NCBI GenBank assembly: GCA_031253335.1
Contig: JAIRWF010000023.1
Location: 1-43,280 of the forward strand
DNA from: Streptococcaceae bacterium
Lineage (GTDB): Bacteria > Bacillota > Bacilli > Lactobacillales > Streptococcaceae
Direction of reading: 5' to 3'
Length of the DNA stretch: 43,280 bases
Below are positions 9,470 to 18,518 of the stretch, piece after piece. Position numbers and translations under genes: made by a program. The notes under the pieces are model-generated. The model worked only from the letters and a program-made list of their open reading frames with translations, had not been told where the DNA came from and did no database searches. How positions within the stretch are numbered: position 1 is the stretch's first letter; each line of letters begins with the position of its first letter.

Positions 9470-9891
9470 TATTTTTTCTTCTTTCCAGAAAGTTGTGTCT
9501 GCAAACTATAGGCAAAAATGACGAGAGCTAGGAGAAGCCCCCAGTTGAGGACGCTTGCGATAAGCCCAAAGCGGTTTTTGCCAAGTAGCATCAACACAAG
9601 GAGCGATAAATCCGCATGCAGGTAGAATAGGAGCGAGAGTTGTGCTGTTTTGGTGCGTCGGAAAATCTCGCTTGTGATAATTTCGCGCTGCTGAATTTTC
9701 TCGATACTGGTCAAAATTAGCCCCATGAGCGGACGACGAAAGCTATTGGACAGGAGAAAAAGCGTTCCTAAAAGCCCTGTCAGAATCGGAAAAACGGGAA
9801 CATGACTGCGCGCAATAAATAGCAGCAGGACATTCCCAAAGAGGAGTATGAGAAGCACCAAACTAATGATAAAAGAAGTTCTAGCTTTCAT
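9469..9891 (-). CDS. Small membrane protein of unknown function
   Basis: A 140-residue hydrophobic protein with four predicted membrane segments: two near the N-terminus (residues about 7-50, separated by RSHVPVF), and two near 90-130, joined by a polar region (SNSFRRPLMG to FRRTKTAQ). It ends in KKKK. I do not recognise a family. ATG at 9891 was chosen over two upstream codons because GAGGAG lies 10 nt before it, whereas the nearest upstream ATG would be one base from that site. It overlaps the Cof phosphatase by 11 nt and ftsY by 1 nt, so it forms an operon with both; proximity to ftsY hints at membrane biogenesis but proves nothing. Confidence 0.75.
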   Translation of the reverse strand: MKARTSFIISLVLLILLFGNVLLLFIARSHVPVFPILTGLLGTLFLLSNSFRRPLMGLILTSIEKIQQREIITSEIFRRTKTAQLSLLFYLHADLSLLVLMLLGKNRFGLIASVLNWGLLLALVIFAYSLQTQLSGKKKK

Positions 9892-10693
9892 GAAGTACAT
9901 ACTCCTCAATGGCCACAGCAACTGCATTTTCATTGTTTGTCAAATTTGACAGATGCTTGGCAGCGGCTTTTGCGCGGTCATTTGCATTTGCCGGTGCGAT
10001 GGAGACTCCCGCCCAGGAAAGCATCGGGATGTCATTGTCTTCATCACCCATCGCTAAGACCTCGTCCGGCTTGACAGCTAGCTTCTCGCACAAAAATGCA
10101 AGGCCTGTTGCTTTCGTCACGCCTTTTGGCATGATTTCGAGTAAAATATCACGCGTTTTTACCCATTCATAGGCTTCTGTCAAATTTGACGGAACGCGTT
10201 TCAAGGCACGATCCAAGATTTCAGGCTCTCCTGACAAGATGACCTTGTTAAACACCGCGTCTTTTGGCACCTCATCAAACGTTACCGTGTGAAAAGTCAA
10301 CGTGTTATTCACATAATGTAACTGTGAAGGCCGCTCATACTCCACCGTATAGCAATCCGTTTCTGCAATCACGTCAAGCGGGATGTCCTCTTTCCTTGTC
10401 CACTCATGTATCATGGATAAATCCGCATAGGACAAGCAACTATTCAAAAGCACCTCGTCCGCACAAGTCGCTACACGACCGCCATTAAAGGTAATACAAT
10501 AATCTCTTTCACTGCCCGATAGCCCAAGCGCCTCCAAAAAAGCACGTGTTGAAATCGGTGGACGTCCTGTATCAAAGACGACCTTCACACCCATCTCACG
10601 CGCTTTTTTAAGAGTAGCCACCGTCTCAATCGGGATTTCCTTGGCATCGTTCAAGGTCGTACCATCTAAATCTAGCGCAATGACTTTAATCAT
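9881..10693 (-). CDS. Cof-type HAD-IIB phosphatase
   Basis: A 270-residue HAD hydrolase: motif I ALDLDGTT (nucleophile Asp), motif II DTGRPP, a C2B cap, motif III Lys in the PKGVTKATGL segment, and motif IV MGDEDNDIPML. Such enzymes dephosphorylate sugar phosphates, flavin mononucleotide or pyridoxal phosphate; the substrate is not predictable. ATG at 10693 is preceded by GGAGGAG at ideal spacing, and a 10-codon extension is discarded. Two palindrome copies (9938 and 10178) are inside it and encode SNLT at both places. First gene of an operon with the membrane protein and ftsY. Confidence 0.9.
   Translation of the reverse strand: MIKVIALDLDGTTLNDAKEIPIETVATLKKAREMGVKVVFDTGRPPISTRAFLEALGLSGSERDYCITFNGGRVATCADEVLLNSCLSYADLSMIHEWTRKEDIPLDVIAETDCYTVEYERPSQLHYVNNTLTFHTVTFDEVPKDAVFNKVILSGEPEILDRALKRVPSNLTEAYEWVKTRDILLEIMPKGVTKATGLAFLCEKLAVKPDEVLAMGDEDNDIPMLSWAGVSIAPANANDRAKAAAKHLSNLTNNENAVAVAIEEYVLHES
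9938..9951. repeat. TGTCAAATTTGACA palindrome, exact copy (in Cof phosphatase)
   Basis: Exact copy near the 3' end of the phosphatase gene, encoding SNLT. A near copy ending in G is at 10178-10191 in the same gene. Confidence 0.8.
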
Positions 10694-10738
10694 ACACTCC
10701 TCCGTTTGAAAAACCTGCACCACTGTGCAAGTTTCTCG

Positions 10739-13138
10739 TTATTTATCCACGACGTCAAACTTCGTACGCCGCTCCACTTCTTCCCGCGCACGTTCGCGAT
10801 CATGCTCATTTTTGAAGCTAATCTGCAAGGTTCCGTGAATATCCTCGCGGTTGCCTTCGTTAATCTTGATATTGACAATCGAGAAACTCTCAAGCGCTGA
10901 GAGAACGCGCAGAACACTCCCTGACTCATCAGGAATACTGACAAATAGGTCATAGTAAGCCTCAAGTGCTCCCGGATGAATCTCCATCTGATCGCGCTCA
11001 CTCTTCCCATTTTCAAAGAAGCTCTTGATTGCGCGCTCATCCTTTTCTTCGAGCATCGTTTTGATTTTATCAAGCTGCTCTTGGAAATTCCCGATGCGCT
11101 CCACAATATCATCCGTGTTCGAGAGCATCACAGAAGTCCACAAATCCGCATCACTATCTGCAATCCGCGTCAAGTCTCTAAAACCACCTGCCGCAAGGTT
11201 CTCCACACGGGGATGTTTTTTCGCATAATCCGCACTTTGCAACACAAGCGCCGAGGCTAAGACATGCGGCAAATGCGACACTTGCCCAGTGACTGCATCA
11301 TGCTCATCGGCATCCATGACGATAAATTTCGCATGACAGCCTTCCAGCAGTTCTTCAAGACCTTCGTGGTGCTTAGTTAAGACATAATAGGCATTTTCAA
11401 AGAGCTTCTCATCAGCCGCGTTCGGGCCCGACTTGTGCGAGCCTGCCATGGGGTGTCCCCCGATAAAGGTCATCCGTGATTTCTCACTGAAAGCCTCATT
11501 GGCAGCAGCCATCACTTCTTGCTTGGTTGAAGCCGTATCTGTGATGACAACGTCTTTCCTGAGTTTGAGCTTAGCCAAACGACCAATATAGTCAATCGTC
11601 ACGTCCACTGGCGTCGCTAAGATGATGTGAGTGGCTTTTTCAGCTGCTGACTCGAAGTCCGTCGTCGTCTGGTCAATGATCCCACGAGTCGTCGCAATCC
11701 GCAAGACTTCTTCGTTATCTGCCCCGACAATCTCTGCCTTATCATTGCCTGCTTTTATCGCAAGCGCCAAAGACGCCCCAATCAAGCCAAGACCTACAAT
11801 CAGAACCTTCTTGCGGCTATGATCAATCATCATCAAGTCATCGCGTCCAATCTCCATCGCATGGTGACTGTCAAAAGAGTTGATGTGCGCACTCGCAAGC
11901 GTTGGCACCATTTCAAGGAAGGTCGCAATGTCTGCCGGGCGCATGATGATAAAGGTCTCAAAAGGCATCAAGAACTGCGCAGGAATCTGCGTGAGGTTCG
12001 TAAAGGCAATGAGTTCCTTTAATTCACCGTTATCTTCTTCAGGTGTATCTGGGAAAAAGAGATAGTGTTTTTCCAGATAATCCAGCATCTCTTCTTCTGT
12101 CCGCTCTGGTGCTTTGCCTTTTGCCTCTTCTGCATCATAGACCTCAAACTTAGGGTTATTGATTTGCAAGGCAAGCGGATTCCCATCGTTAAAGACAGCT
12201 TGCGTCTCGTAGCGGTCGGTGGTGAGATTGAGCTCTGCGATATAGAGGTCTTCCACATCCGTTTCAATGGCAAGAGCGTATTGGCGAATGCCATCCCCAG
12301 GCATCGTCCCCATGAAAATCCGCGTCACACCTGAGTTCTCATCGTCAAGGACACGCTGCATCTGCCGAATCAAACGCGTCGGAACTTCACGTACAGGACT
12401 CCATTGTGCCACATAGTTTGCACGTAATTCGGGTGCCTCAGCGGCTTTTGCAGGTGTGCGCCAAGCTTCTGGGATATACTCTTCGTAATCCTCTTCGTTC
12501 TGGGAGTCGTCAAGACTTTCTTCAGGTGCTTCAAACGCCTCTTCTGGGACTTCTTCTTCGCCCGCAAAGGCTTCTGCTTCACTTTCAAAGTTCTCGGATT
12601 CACTCTGAGGCCATTCGCTTTCACTTTCTGATGACGTGGTCGCTTCATCTTCTTGTGCTAAGCGATTGCGTCTGCTGCGTGGGAAGGGATAGTCAATCTC
12701 AGGCTCTGAAGGCGTCTCAGAAGAAGCCTCTTCACTTTCATCAGGCTCTTGTTTGCCAACAGCAGCGGCTTCAATCTCGTCACGACTGACGATCAAGGCG
12801 CCATCGTCCAAGTTGATGGTCTTAATCGCCTCTTGGTCTTTCAAAAGATTCCAGAGTTCAAGCAAATCCATGCTTAAGAATTCATCTGTTCCACCACTCT
12901 GTTCGGCCAGCTCTGGCGTCGAGTACATGGGCACCATGGTTTCGTCATTTTCGTCCAAAAGCGCCGTAATGCCGTCTCCTTCATAGAGGGCAAAGGCTTT
13001 ATTGCGCTTGAGCCAAGTCAAAAACTCCTCGTTGGAGGAAAAGTTAGGTATGGGATTACTCCGTCCTCTACGTCCACGTCCTGTATGACTTCCTTCGTAT
13101 TCATCAGCTGGATCTCTGAAAATGTCTAATATGCCCAT
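10739..13138 (-). CDS. tyrA: SseB-like domains fused to prephenate dehydrogenase (TyrA)
   Basis: One uninterrupted 799-codon gene. Residues about 36-125 (FLTWLKRNKAFALYEGDG to IVSRDEI) and 245-435 resemble SseB-type domains; a Glu/Ser-rich acidic linker fills about 130-235. Residues 436-799 are a complete TyrA: Rossmann loop VGLGLIGASLA, TDTASTKQ, GGHPMAGSHKSG, HDAVTGQVSHLPH, and a C-terminal ACT domain (about 720-799) for tyrosine feedback. TyrA converts prephenate to hydroxyphenylpyruvate for tyrosine. Two ATG codons at 11833 and 11830 (MMIDHSRK) would make an ordinary 364-residue TyrA, but no good ribosome-binding site precedes them. The main start has AAAGGA and its own TATAAT promoter. 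Confidence 0.85.
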   Translation of the reverse strand: MGILDIFRDPADEYEGSHTGRGRRGRSNPIPNFSSNEEFLTWLKRNKAFALYEGDGITALLDENDETMVPMYSTPELAEQSGGTDEFLSMDLLELWNLLKDQEAIKTINLDDGALIVSRDEIEAAAVGKQEPDESEEASSETPSEPEIDYPFPRSRRNRLAQEDEATTSSESESEWPQSESENFESEAEAFAGEEEVPEEAFEAPEESLDDSQNEEDYEEYIPEAWRTPAKAAEAPELRANYVAQWSPVREVPTRLIRQMQRVLDDENSGVTRIFMGTMPGDGIRQYALAIETDVEDLYIAELNLTTDRYETQAVFNDGNPLALQINNPKFEVYDAEEAKGKAPERTEEEMLDYLEKHYLFFPDTPEEDNGELKELIAFTNLTQIPAQFLMPFETFIIMRPADIATFLEMVPTLASAHINSFDSHHAMEIGRDDLMMIDHSRKKVLIVGLGLIGASLALAIKAGNDKAEIVGADNEEVLRIATTRGIIDQTTTDFESAAEKATHIILATPVDVTIDYIGRLAKLKLRKDVVITDTASTKQEVMAAANEAFSEKSRMTFIGGHPMAGSHKSGPNAADEKLFENAYYVLTKHHEGLEELLEGCHAKFIVMDADEHDAVTGQVSHLPHVLASALVLQSADYAKKHPRVENLAAGGFRDLTRIADSDADLWTSVMLSNTDDIVERIGNFQEQLDKIKTMLEEKDERAIKSFFENGKSERDQMEIHPGALEAYYDLFVSIPDESGSVLRVLSALESFSIVNIKINEGNREDIHGTLQISFKNEHDRERAREEVERRTKFDVVDK

Positions 13139-13167
13139 GGTATTTCCTTTGCAGATTTAATCAGTTT

Positions 13168-13173
13168 ATTATA
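13168..13173 (-). promoter_or_regulatory. -10 element of the SseB-TyrA gene
   Basis: TATAAT on the minus strand with an extended TGC before it; it overlaps the end of der. Predicted start about 13161, leaving a 22-nt leader with AAAGGA. Confidence 0.6.
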
Positions 13174-13176
13174 GCA

Positions 13177-14487
13177 TTATTTGCGTTTTCTCGCAATGAT
13201 GTGAATAGGCGTTCCTGTGAAGACAAAGGCCTTTCGTATCTGGTTTTCCAAAAAGCGCAAGTAGCTAAAGTGCATCAGATCTTCTTCATTGACGAAAACG
13301 ACAAAAGTCGGTGGCTTGATGGCGACTTGCTGCGCCATGAAGATTTTTAAGCGTTTACCTTTATCCGTCGGTGTCGGGTTAGTCGCAACGGCGTCTTGAA
13401 TCACGTCGTTTAAGACTGAGGTTGTCACACGGAGATTTTGGTAGTCATGGATTTCTTTGATCTGCTCAGGAAGCGTGTTCAGACGCTGCTTTGTGAGGGC
13501 AGACACATAGACAATCGGTGCATAATCTAGGAATTTAAATTTAATCCGAATTTCTTCGTCCCATTTTTTGATGCTGTCATTGTCTTTTGTGATGGCATCC
13601 CACTTATTGACGACAATAAGGATACCCTTACCGGCCTCATGTGCAAAGCCAGCGATGCGCATGTCATAATCTCTGATGCCTTCTTCGGCGTTTAAGACCA
13701 TGAGGACAATGTCGCTTCTATCAATCGCGCGCATGGCCCGCATGACAGAATATTTCTCAGTATTTTCGTAAACTTTCCCAGACTTCCTGAGGCCTGCCGT
13801 ATCAATCATGAGGAATTCTTGTCCATCAGGATCTGTAAACTGTGTATCAATCGCATCACGCGTAGTTCCCGCAATGGGACTTGCGATGACGCGTTCTTCG
13901 CCCAACATGGCATTAATCAGAGAGGATTTCCCAACATTAGGGCGCCCAATCAAGGAAAACTTGATTACATCTGGATTTTCGGGTTCGTCATCTTCTGGGA
14001 GTGCTGCGACAATCGCGTCTAACACATCGCCTGTCCCCAAGCCATGCACGGCGGATACTGGGTAGGGTTCTCCCAGTCCTAGGCTATAAAAATCATAAAT
14101 ATCCGCCCGCCGCTCAGGGTTGTCAACTTTATTGACCACTAAAAGAACAGGTTTATCTGACTTATAGAGGATTTGTGCGACTTGCTCATCCCCGTCCGTG
14201 AGACCCGTCTCGCTATCAACCACCGCAACAATGACATCTGCTTCGTCCATTGCAATTTCAGCCTGGGCACGGATTTGCGCCATAAAGGGGGCGTCTGAGA
14301 GCTCAATTCCCCCAGTATCAATAATAGCAAATTTTTTCGTGAGCCACTCTGCTGTCGCATAAATCCGGTCTCGCGTCACACCAGGCGTATCTTCAACAAT
14401 CGAAAGACGCTCGCCTGCAAGGCGATTAAAAATCGTCGATTTACCGACATTTGGCCGGCCCACAATGGCAACGGTAGGAAGGGACAT
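13177..14487 (-). CDS. der: Ribosome-associated GTPase Der (EngA)
   Basis: A 436-residue essential GTPase needed for 50S subunit assembly. It has two tandem G domains: [26 protein letters not shown], then [29 protein letters not shown], followed by a C-terminal KH-like domain and a basic tail (IARKRK). The length is standard. No Shine-Dalgarno precedes ATG; instead TGTTATAAT ends 7 nt upstream, so the transcript is predicted to start one base before the ATG. The gene follows the nitroreductase terminator. Confidence 0.97.
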   Translation of the reverse strand: MSLPTVAIVGRPNVGKSTIFNRLAGERLSIVEDTPGVTRDRIYATAEWLTKKFAIIDTGGIELSDAPFMAQIRAQAEIAMDEADVIVAVVDSETGLTDGDEQVAQILYKSDKPVLLVVNKVDNPERRADIYDFYSLGLGEPYPVSAVHGLGTGDVLDAIVAALPEDDEPENPDVIKFSLIGRPNVGKSSLINAMLGEERVIASPIAGTTRDAIDTQFTDPDGQEFLMIDTAGLRKSGKVYENTEKYSVMRAMRAIDRSDIVLMVLNAEEGIRDYDMRIAGFAHEAGKGILIVVNKWDAITKDNDSIKKWDEEIRIKFKFLDYAPIVYVSALTKQRLNTLPEQIKEIHDYQNLRVTTSVLNDVIQDAVATNPTPTDKGKRLKIFMAQQVAIKPPTFVVFVNEEDLMHFSYLRFLENQIRKAFVFTGTPIHIIARKRK

Positions 14488-14494
14488 GGCTTTT

Positions 14495-14503
14495 ATTATA
14501 ACA
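14495..14503 (-). promoter_or_regulatory. der extended -10 (near-leaderless start predicted)
   Basis: Minus strand TGTTATAAT, with 7 nt between the hexamer and ATG at 14487. It lies at the end of the T run of the preceding terminator. Predicted start 14488. Confidence 0.65.
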
Positions 14504-14533
14504 TAAAAAGCGCCTTATTTCAGGAGCTTTTTG
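14501..14533 (-). terminator. Terminator after the nitroreductase gene
   Basis: Minus strand AAAAAGC-T-CCT pairs with AGG-C-GCTTTTT (one internal mismatch) around a short A-rich loop, ending in a T run. It overlaps the nitroreductase stop and sits immediately upstream of the der promoter. Confidence 0.6.
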
Positions 14534-15237
14534 GCTTTGAGATTATCGGTGGAGCTTGGAATTTCAGGTTTTCCCCATTGCGCAACCATGCGTTCCGTCC
14601 ACTCGGAATCGAGGCGATGCGCACCCTCATAAGTTTTTTGTAGCAGGTCGTAGTCGCGCAAGTCTTTCTCCGTGGCTTCTTTATAACGTTCAGACATCAC
14701 CACGACATCAAGCGGTAAACGCGGTTTAACAGGATTTTTGCGCGCAGGAACGCCCAGTGCGACGCCAAAAATCGGGTAGGTATAGTCTGGAAGGCCTAAG
14801 ACCTCAGAGATTTCAGCGGATTGATCACGAATCAAGCCTACGATGACGCCGCCATAACCTAAGGATTCTGCAGCCAAAAGACAATTTTCTGCAGCTAACG
14901 CGGCATCCACACTTGAAATCAAGAGACTTTCAACCCCCGCAGGCTCAAAGTCCTCCTGATAGAGCTTCACAGCCGTCTCCGCACGCTTCAAATCGCCGAC
15001 AAAGACGAGGTAATTTGACGCATTCTTGATGGCTTTTTGAGGTTGATAGGCATAAATGGCGTCTTTTTGAGATTGCGAGGCGACGTTAATGATGCTATAA
15101 GATTGAAAATTTTTCCAACTGGCTGCAGCCTGTCCCGCACGCAAAATCTGCTCGATGTCTTTGTCTGGAATTTTTTCATCCGTAAAGTTGCGCACAGAGC
15201 TGTGTTGCTCAATGAGCTCAATGATTGACTGTCCCAT
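14515..15237 (-). CDS. NfsA/FRP-like nitroreductase family flavoprotein
   Basis: A 240-residue protein of the nitroreductase fold (NADPH-dependent FMN oxidoreductase). The N-terminal HSSVRNFTDEKIPDKDIEQIL is the FMN-contacting region, followed by AAASWKNFQSYSII, SSVDAALAAENCLLAAESLGYGG and the GVALGVPA segment. Members reduce flavins, nitroaromatics or quinones. The start overlaps dnaI by 20 nt, so it is translated from within the nrdR-dnaB-dnaI unit although its function seems unrelated to replication. A terminator follows the stop. Confidence 0.88.
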   Translation of the reverse strand: MGQSIIELIEQHSSVRNFTDEKIPDKDIEQILRAGQAAASWKNFQSYSIINVASQSQKDAIYAYQPQKAIKNASNYLVFVGDLKRAETAVKLYQEDFEPAGVESLLISSVDAALAAENCLLAAESLGYGGVIVGLIRDQSAEISEVLGLPDYTYPIFGVALGVPARKNPVKPRLPLDVVVMSERYKEATEKDLRDYDLLQKTYEGAHRLDSEWTERMVAQWGKPEIPSSTDNLKAKKLLK

Positions 15238-16090
15238 GGCGACGGTTTGTCCCTTCTAGTTTAATTTCGGTTGCGAGTGCATAGATACGCTCCATGACAC
15301 GTTTGCTAGCTAATTCATCAAAGGCATTTTTGGACTCGGAAAGGTGATTTTCGAGCATGGTAAGTGTGAGATTAGAGGTAAAAAAGGTCGGGAGGGCATT
15401 GTCCATGCGGTGTTGGAGCATCACTTGAAGGATATTGTCGCGTATCCATGGGTTGTTACTTTCTGCACCAATATCATCGAAAACAAGGATGGGCGCGCGT
15501 TTAAGCTCGCTCGCACGGTTCTTAATATCCTCTAAGGTGCCATCTGTCACAAAGGTCGGGTAATGAATGAGTGCAGTCTCAAGTCCCGCTTTTGCTAAGC
15601 GGTTTGCCATGGCTGCCATGATGTAAGTCTTGCCAATCCCGTAGGGGCCTGTGATATAGGCACCTCTACGCTTGTCAGAGCTTGCAATGAAGTTTTCAAC
15701 TTGGTCATAAAGCTGAGCTTGCGTGGCATTTTGCGGAGTGACACTCTCCCAGGTGGCTTCGCGCAAAAGCTTCGAAAGTCCTACGAGAGAAATGCGTGCG
15801 GCTTCTTGTCTTTCGGCTTGTTTTTTGAGAAGTGACTCGGTTGCTTGATAAGACACATCTGCAAGTCCCTCATTGAGCGTCAAAACAGGCCTGTAGCCTT
15901 CTGTCAAATTTGACGGTGCCTTCAAATATTCGTAAAATTTGCTCATTGAACGCGTCACCGCATCCTCTGATAAATTATTTGTCTCTATAAATGCAGAAAT
16001 CTCAGGATTTTTCAAGATTTCTGATTGCAGCTCATCCAAATTTTCTGTCAAATTTGACCATTTGCCAAGACTATCTCCAATCCCTTCCAT
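15218..16090 (-). CDS. dnaI: Primosomal protein DnaI (helicase loader)
   Basis: A 290-residue AAA+ loader that opens the DnaC helicase ring for delivery to DNA. Walker A is GPYGIGKTY, Walker B ILVFDDIGAE, with sensor-type residues in TFFTSNLTL. The N-terminal ~100 residues form the helicase-binding region. ATG at 16090 was chosen because it overlaps the dnaB stop by one base and follows AAAGGACAAG; a 21-codon extension lies wholly inside dnaB. Two near copies of the palindrome (15902 and 16046) in the N-terminal half both encode SNLTE. Confidence 0.94.
   Translation of the reverse strand: MEGIGDSLGKWSNLTENLDELQSEILKNPEISAFIETNNLSEDAVTRSMSKFYEYLKAPSNLTEGYRPVLTLNEGLADVSYQATESLLKKQAERQEAARISLVGLSKLLREATWESVTPQNATQAQLYDQVENFIASSDKRRGAYITGPYGIGKTYIMAAMANRLAKAGLETALIHYPTFVTDGTLEDIKNRASELKRAPILVFDDIGAESNNPWIRDNILQVMLQHRMDNALPTFFTSNLTLTMLENHLSESKNAFDELASKRVMERIYALATEIKLEGTNRRHGTVNH
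15902..15915. repeat. Palindrome near copy TGTCAAATTTGACG (in dnaI)
   Basis: One change from the 14-bp palindrome; encodes SNLT. Another near copy, ending in C, is at 16046-16059 in the same gene. Confidence 0.65.
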
Positions 16091-17238
16091 CACTTGTCCT
16101 TTCTTGCTTTCTGGCGTTCCGCAATGAATCTCGCTTGTTCTTCTGGACTCCAATCGCTTGTTGTGCGTTCATTTTCCCAATCTGGCGCTTTTTTCACCAC
16201 TTTTTGCTCAGTCTTTGTCCGCCGGATTCGCGCATTGAAATCTTCAATCGCTTGAACGGCTTCTTCAGCCGTAGTTACGCCACTACGAAGCCATTGCCCT
16301 GCGATACTGTTGACATACTTGGCAGACAAGCTCCCGCGGCCTTGCTGTACCAAGATATAGTGGATGAGAATGTTCTGAACCTCAGCTGTCATGTGATTAT
16401 CTGTCAAATTTGACAGCAAATAGCGCTCACTCGCATCATTTTGAATTCCCCCGATTTCTTTTTTGAGCTGCGACAAAAAGGCGATCGGTGCCACTTTTTT
16501 AGAAAGGGAAACCAATTCTTTATAGGCAGAAGGCACACTAGGACGATCATTTTGGGTGTTTTGACGGTTCACAAAGCGCGCAATCATCGCTTTCGTATTG
16601 ATGGTCTGATCCACATTGGCCGTCTCTTGCGCCAGTTGCACCAATTCAAACCAATCCAAGCCAAATTTCTCCGCCATGCTATAAAGGTGCGTCACATCAA
16701 CCGACTCACGGCTAAAGCGTAGATTTAATTTGGTCATTCTTTCCTTGAAAGACGCCAAATCAAAGATTTCAGAGGTCGCATCAGCCTCCACGGCCACTTC
16801 TTCTGATTCGGGCGTATCCACCAAGAAAACGTCCGAAAATCTCTTTGACACATCGTGCCCTTTGGGCTTTTCTGGGAGTAAATTTTTTAGTGCCGTCTCC
16901 CCGATTTTTGTTGCAAGCAGATTCCTTAAAAGGACGTCTGACAAAAAAGCCTCGTAGCTCTTGTGACTTTTCAGCGCAAAACTCACCGAAGGGCCATCCT
17001 CAAAAACTTGCACAAGGCCCAGTGCTGATAACTTGTCAAGTGCACGTAAAAGCGCTGGTTGTCCAACATTTAACGCATCTATCAAATTTGACAAACGACC
17101 TGAAGTCGTCACACGCAAGAGCTGATAAAGGCCTGCTGCCGTTTTCCCCAAAATCGGCAAATAGAGCTTGGCAAAAGTTCTGCCGTCAAAGCTCGACGCC
17201 TCTCTATTCAGTACATGAAAACGCACACCTGGTGTCAC
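16090..17238 (-). CDS. dnaB: Replication initiation and membrane attachment protein DnaB
   Basis: A 382-residue Gram-positive DnaB, the helicase co-loader used at oriC and at restart (not the helicase). The N-terminal winged-helix region contains FAKLYLPILGKTAAGLYQLL and a DnaB/DnaD-type C-terminal domain is around residues 200-340 (LYSMAEKFGLDWFELVQLA, SIAGQWLRSGV). The start is GTG at 17238, with GGAGGT 7 nt upstream. An exact palindrome at 16402 encodes SNLT, and a near copy at 17080 encodes SNLI. It couples directly with dnaI downstream. Confidence 0.93.
   Translation of the reverse strand: MTPGVRFHVLNREASSFDGRTFAKLYLPILGKTAAGLYQLLRVTTSGRLSNLIDALNVGQPALLRALDKLSALGLVQVFEDGPSVSFALKSHKSYEAFLSDVLLRNLLATKIGETALKNLLPEKPKGHDVSKRFSDVFLVDTPESEEVAVEADATSEIFDLASFKERMTKLNLRFSRESVDVTHLYSMAEKFGLDWFELVQLAQETANVDQTINTKAMIARFVNRQNTQNDRPSVPSAYKELVSLSKKVAPIAFLSQLKKEIGGIQNDASERYLLSNLTDNHMTAEVQNILIHYILVQQGRGSLSAKYVNSIAGQWLRSGVTTAEEAVQAIEDFNARIRRTKTEQKVVKKAPDWENERTTSDWSPEEQARFIAERQKARKDK
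16402..16415. repeat. TGTCAAATTTGACA palindrome, exact copy (in dnaB)
   Basis: Exact copy encoding SNLT. A one-mismatch copy (TATCAAATTTGACA) is at 17080-17093 in the same gene. Confidence 0.8.
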
Positions 17239-17376
17239 AAAAGCACCTCCTTTCTCTCAAATTTCAAACGCATATCCAAAATAGTGCCGTCAAATTCTAG
17301 CCCTATCAAGCCGTTACCTTTTCCCGTCCCATAGCCAGCATCCAATTTGACACGTTTATTTCACGCCCTTGAACGC

Positions 17377-17390
17377 TGTCAAATTTGACA
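17377..17390. repeat. TGTCAAATTTGACA palindrome, exact copy (nrdR-dnaB gap)
   Basis: Exact copy in the 178-bp gap between nrdR and dnaB. Half-site-like sequences (AATTTGACAC near 17344, CGTCAAATTC near 17289) lie in the same gap. Confidence 0.8.
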
Positions 17391-17416
17391 AAAGTTCTTA
17401 ACTCACTAACGTATTC

Positions 17417-17866
17417 TTATTTTGCTTTCGTAATTGACTTCAGCAAGTTCTCAAGCTCTGAAACATCCTTGAAACTCCGATACACACTCGCAAAACGCAC
17501 ATAGGTAATCTCATCAAGCTTCGAGAGTTCATCCATCACATACTGACCAATCTGATCACTTTGTACCTCATTTTCCCCCAAGGCACGCACTTCTTGCTCC
17601 ACCCGCTCCACGATTTCCTCAATCTGCTCAACAGGTACAGGACGCTTTTGCGCGCTTCTCACAATCCCACGCAAAATCTTCTCTCGATCAAAAACCTCGC
17701 GCGTCTCGTCTTTTTTCACAACCAAAAGCGTTGGCTGCTCAATCCGTTCATAGGTCGTAAAGCGAAAGCCACAGCCCTCACACTCACGCCTACGACGCAC
17801 CGCATCATCAGACGCCCGGGTATCCAGTACCTTAAAGTTTTCAGATTGACATTTCGGACACTTCAT
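17417..17866 (-). CDS. nrdR: Transcriptional repressor NrdR
   Basis: A 149-residue repressor of ribonucleotide reductase genes that senses ATP/dATP. The N-terminal zinc ribbon has CPKC (residues 3-6) and CEGC, followed by the ATP-cone domain ([21 protein letters not shown]). The length matches the family. The start lies within trmB (26-nt overlap) and has AAGGAG 7 nt upstream. The order trmB-nrdR-dnaB-dnaI is typical of this family of bacteria. Confidence 0.96.
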   Translation of the reverse strand: MKCPKCQSENFKVLDTRASDDAVRRRRECEGCGFRFTTYERIEQPTLLVVKKDETREVFDREKILRGIVRSAQKRPVPVEQIEEIVERVEQEVRALGENEVQSDQIGQYVMDELSKLDEITYVRFASVYRSFKDVSELENLLKSITKAK

Positions 17867-18518
17867 CTCTTACTCCTTCTCTCTTTGGAAAATGCGCCAA
17901 CACGCGGTAAATCGCTTGTCCCTTTGCAGAAAATTTCCGCTCATACTCTGTTTCTACGTTCTCTTTTGCAAACGCAGGATCCGCATGGCAGTTAAGCCAT
18001 ACCTGCTCCAAAATCAAGCCGAACTCGCTCATCTCAGCAAGGGACCACTCAAAAAGCCCCTGATTGTCTGTCTTAAAAGCAATCTCACCAAAAGGCACAA
18101 GCAGCTCCTCATAAATATGCAAGAAGCTTGATGACGTCAAGCGTCGTTTGGCATGCCGTTTCTTGGGCCAGGGATCACTGAAGTTCAAATAAAGACGAGA
18201 CACAGAATGCTCCGGAAAATAGTCCCCTAAGTCCTTCCCATTGACAAAAAGCAAGCGCACATTGGGCACATCCGCCGCTAAAACCTTATCAAGCGCCCAT
18301 GAAATCACAGTCTCTTGTAGATCAATCCCGATAAAGTTTACATCAGGATGTTTTCGAGCCATCCCCAGGATAAAATCCCCCTTGCCGCAACCCACCTCGA
18401 TTTCAATCGGCTGCGCATTCCCAAACACAACTTCCCAACTCTCAGGCACTTCCTGCAAGACGATATCCTCATGCGCTTTGAGGTAGTCCTCTACCCCTTT
18501 TCGTTTTCTCACCCGCAT
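17841..18518 (-). CDS. trmB: tRNA (guanine-N7-)-methyltransferase
   Basis: A 225-residue SAM-dependent enzyme making m7G46 in tRNA. SAM motif I is [10 protein letters not shown], with GIDLQ after it; the signature [18 protein letters not shown] is present, and the C-terminal TEYERKF motif. Its ATG overlaps the ccrZ stop by one base (TAATG). The pairing with ccrZ is conserved in streptococci. The 3' end overlaps nrdR by 26 nt. Confidence 0.96.
   Translation of the reverse strand: MRVRKRKGVEDYLKAHEDIVLQEVPESWEVVFGNAQPIEIEVGCGKGDFILGMARKHPDVNFIGIDLQETVISWALDKVLAADVPNVRLLFVNGKDLGDYFPEHSVSRLYLNFSDPWPKKRHAKRRLTSSSFLHIYEELLVPFGEIAFKTDNQGLFEWSLAEMSEFGLILEQVWLNCHADPAFAKENVETEYERKFSAKGQAIYRVLAHFPKREGVRDEVSEMSI

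Noticed and set aside
9891-9933. Longer form of the small membrane protein
   Set aside because: The upstream codons lie within the Cof gene and lack a ribosome-binding site; GAGGAG fits ATG at 9891.
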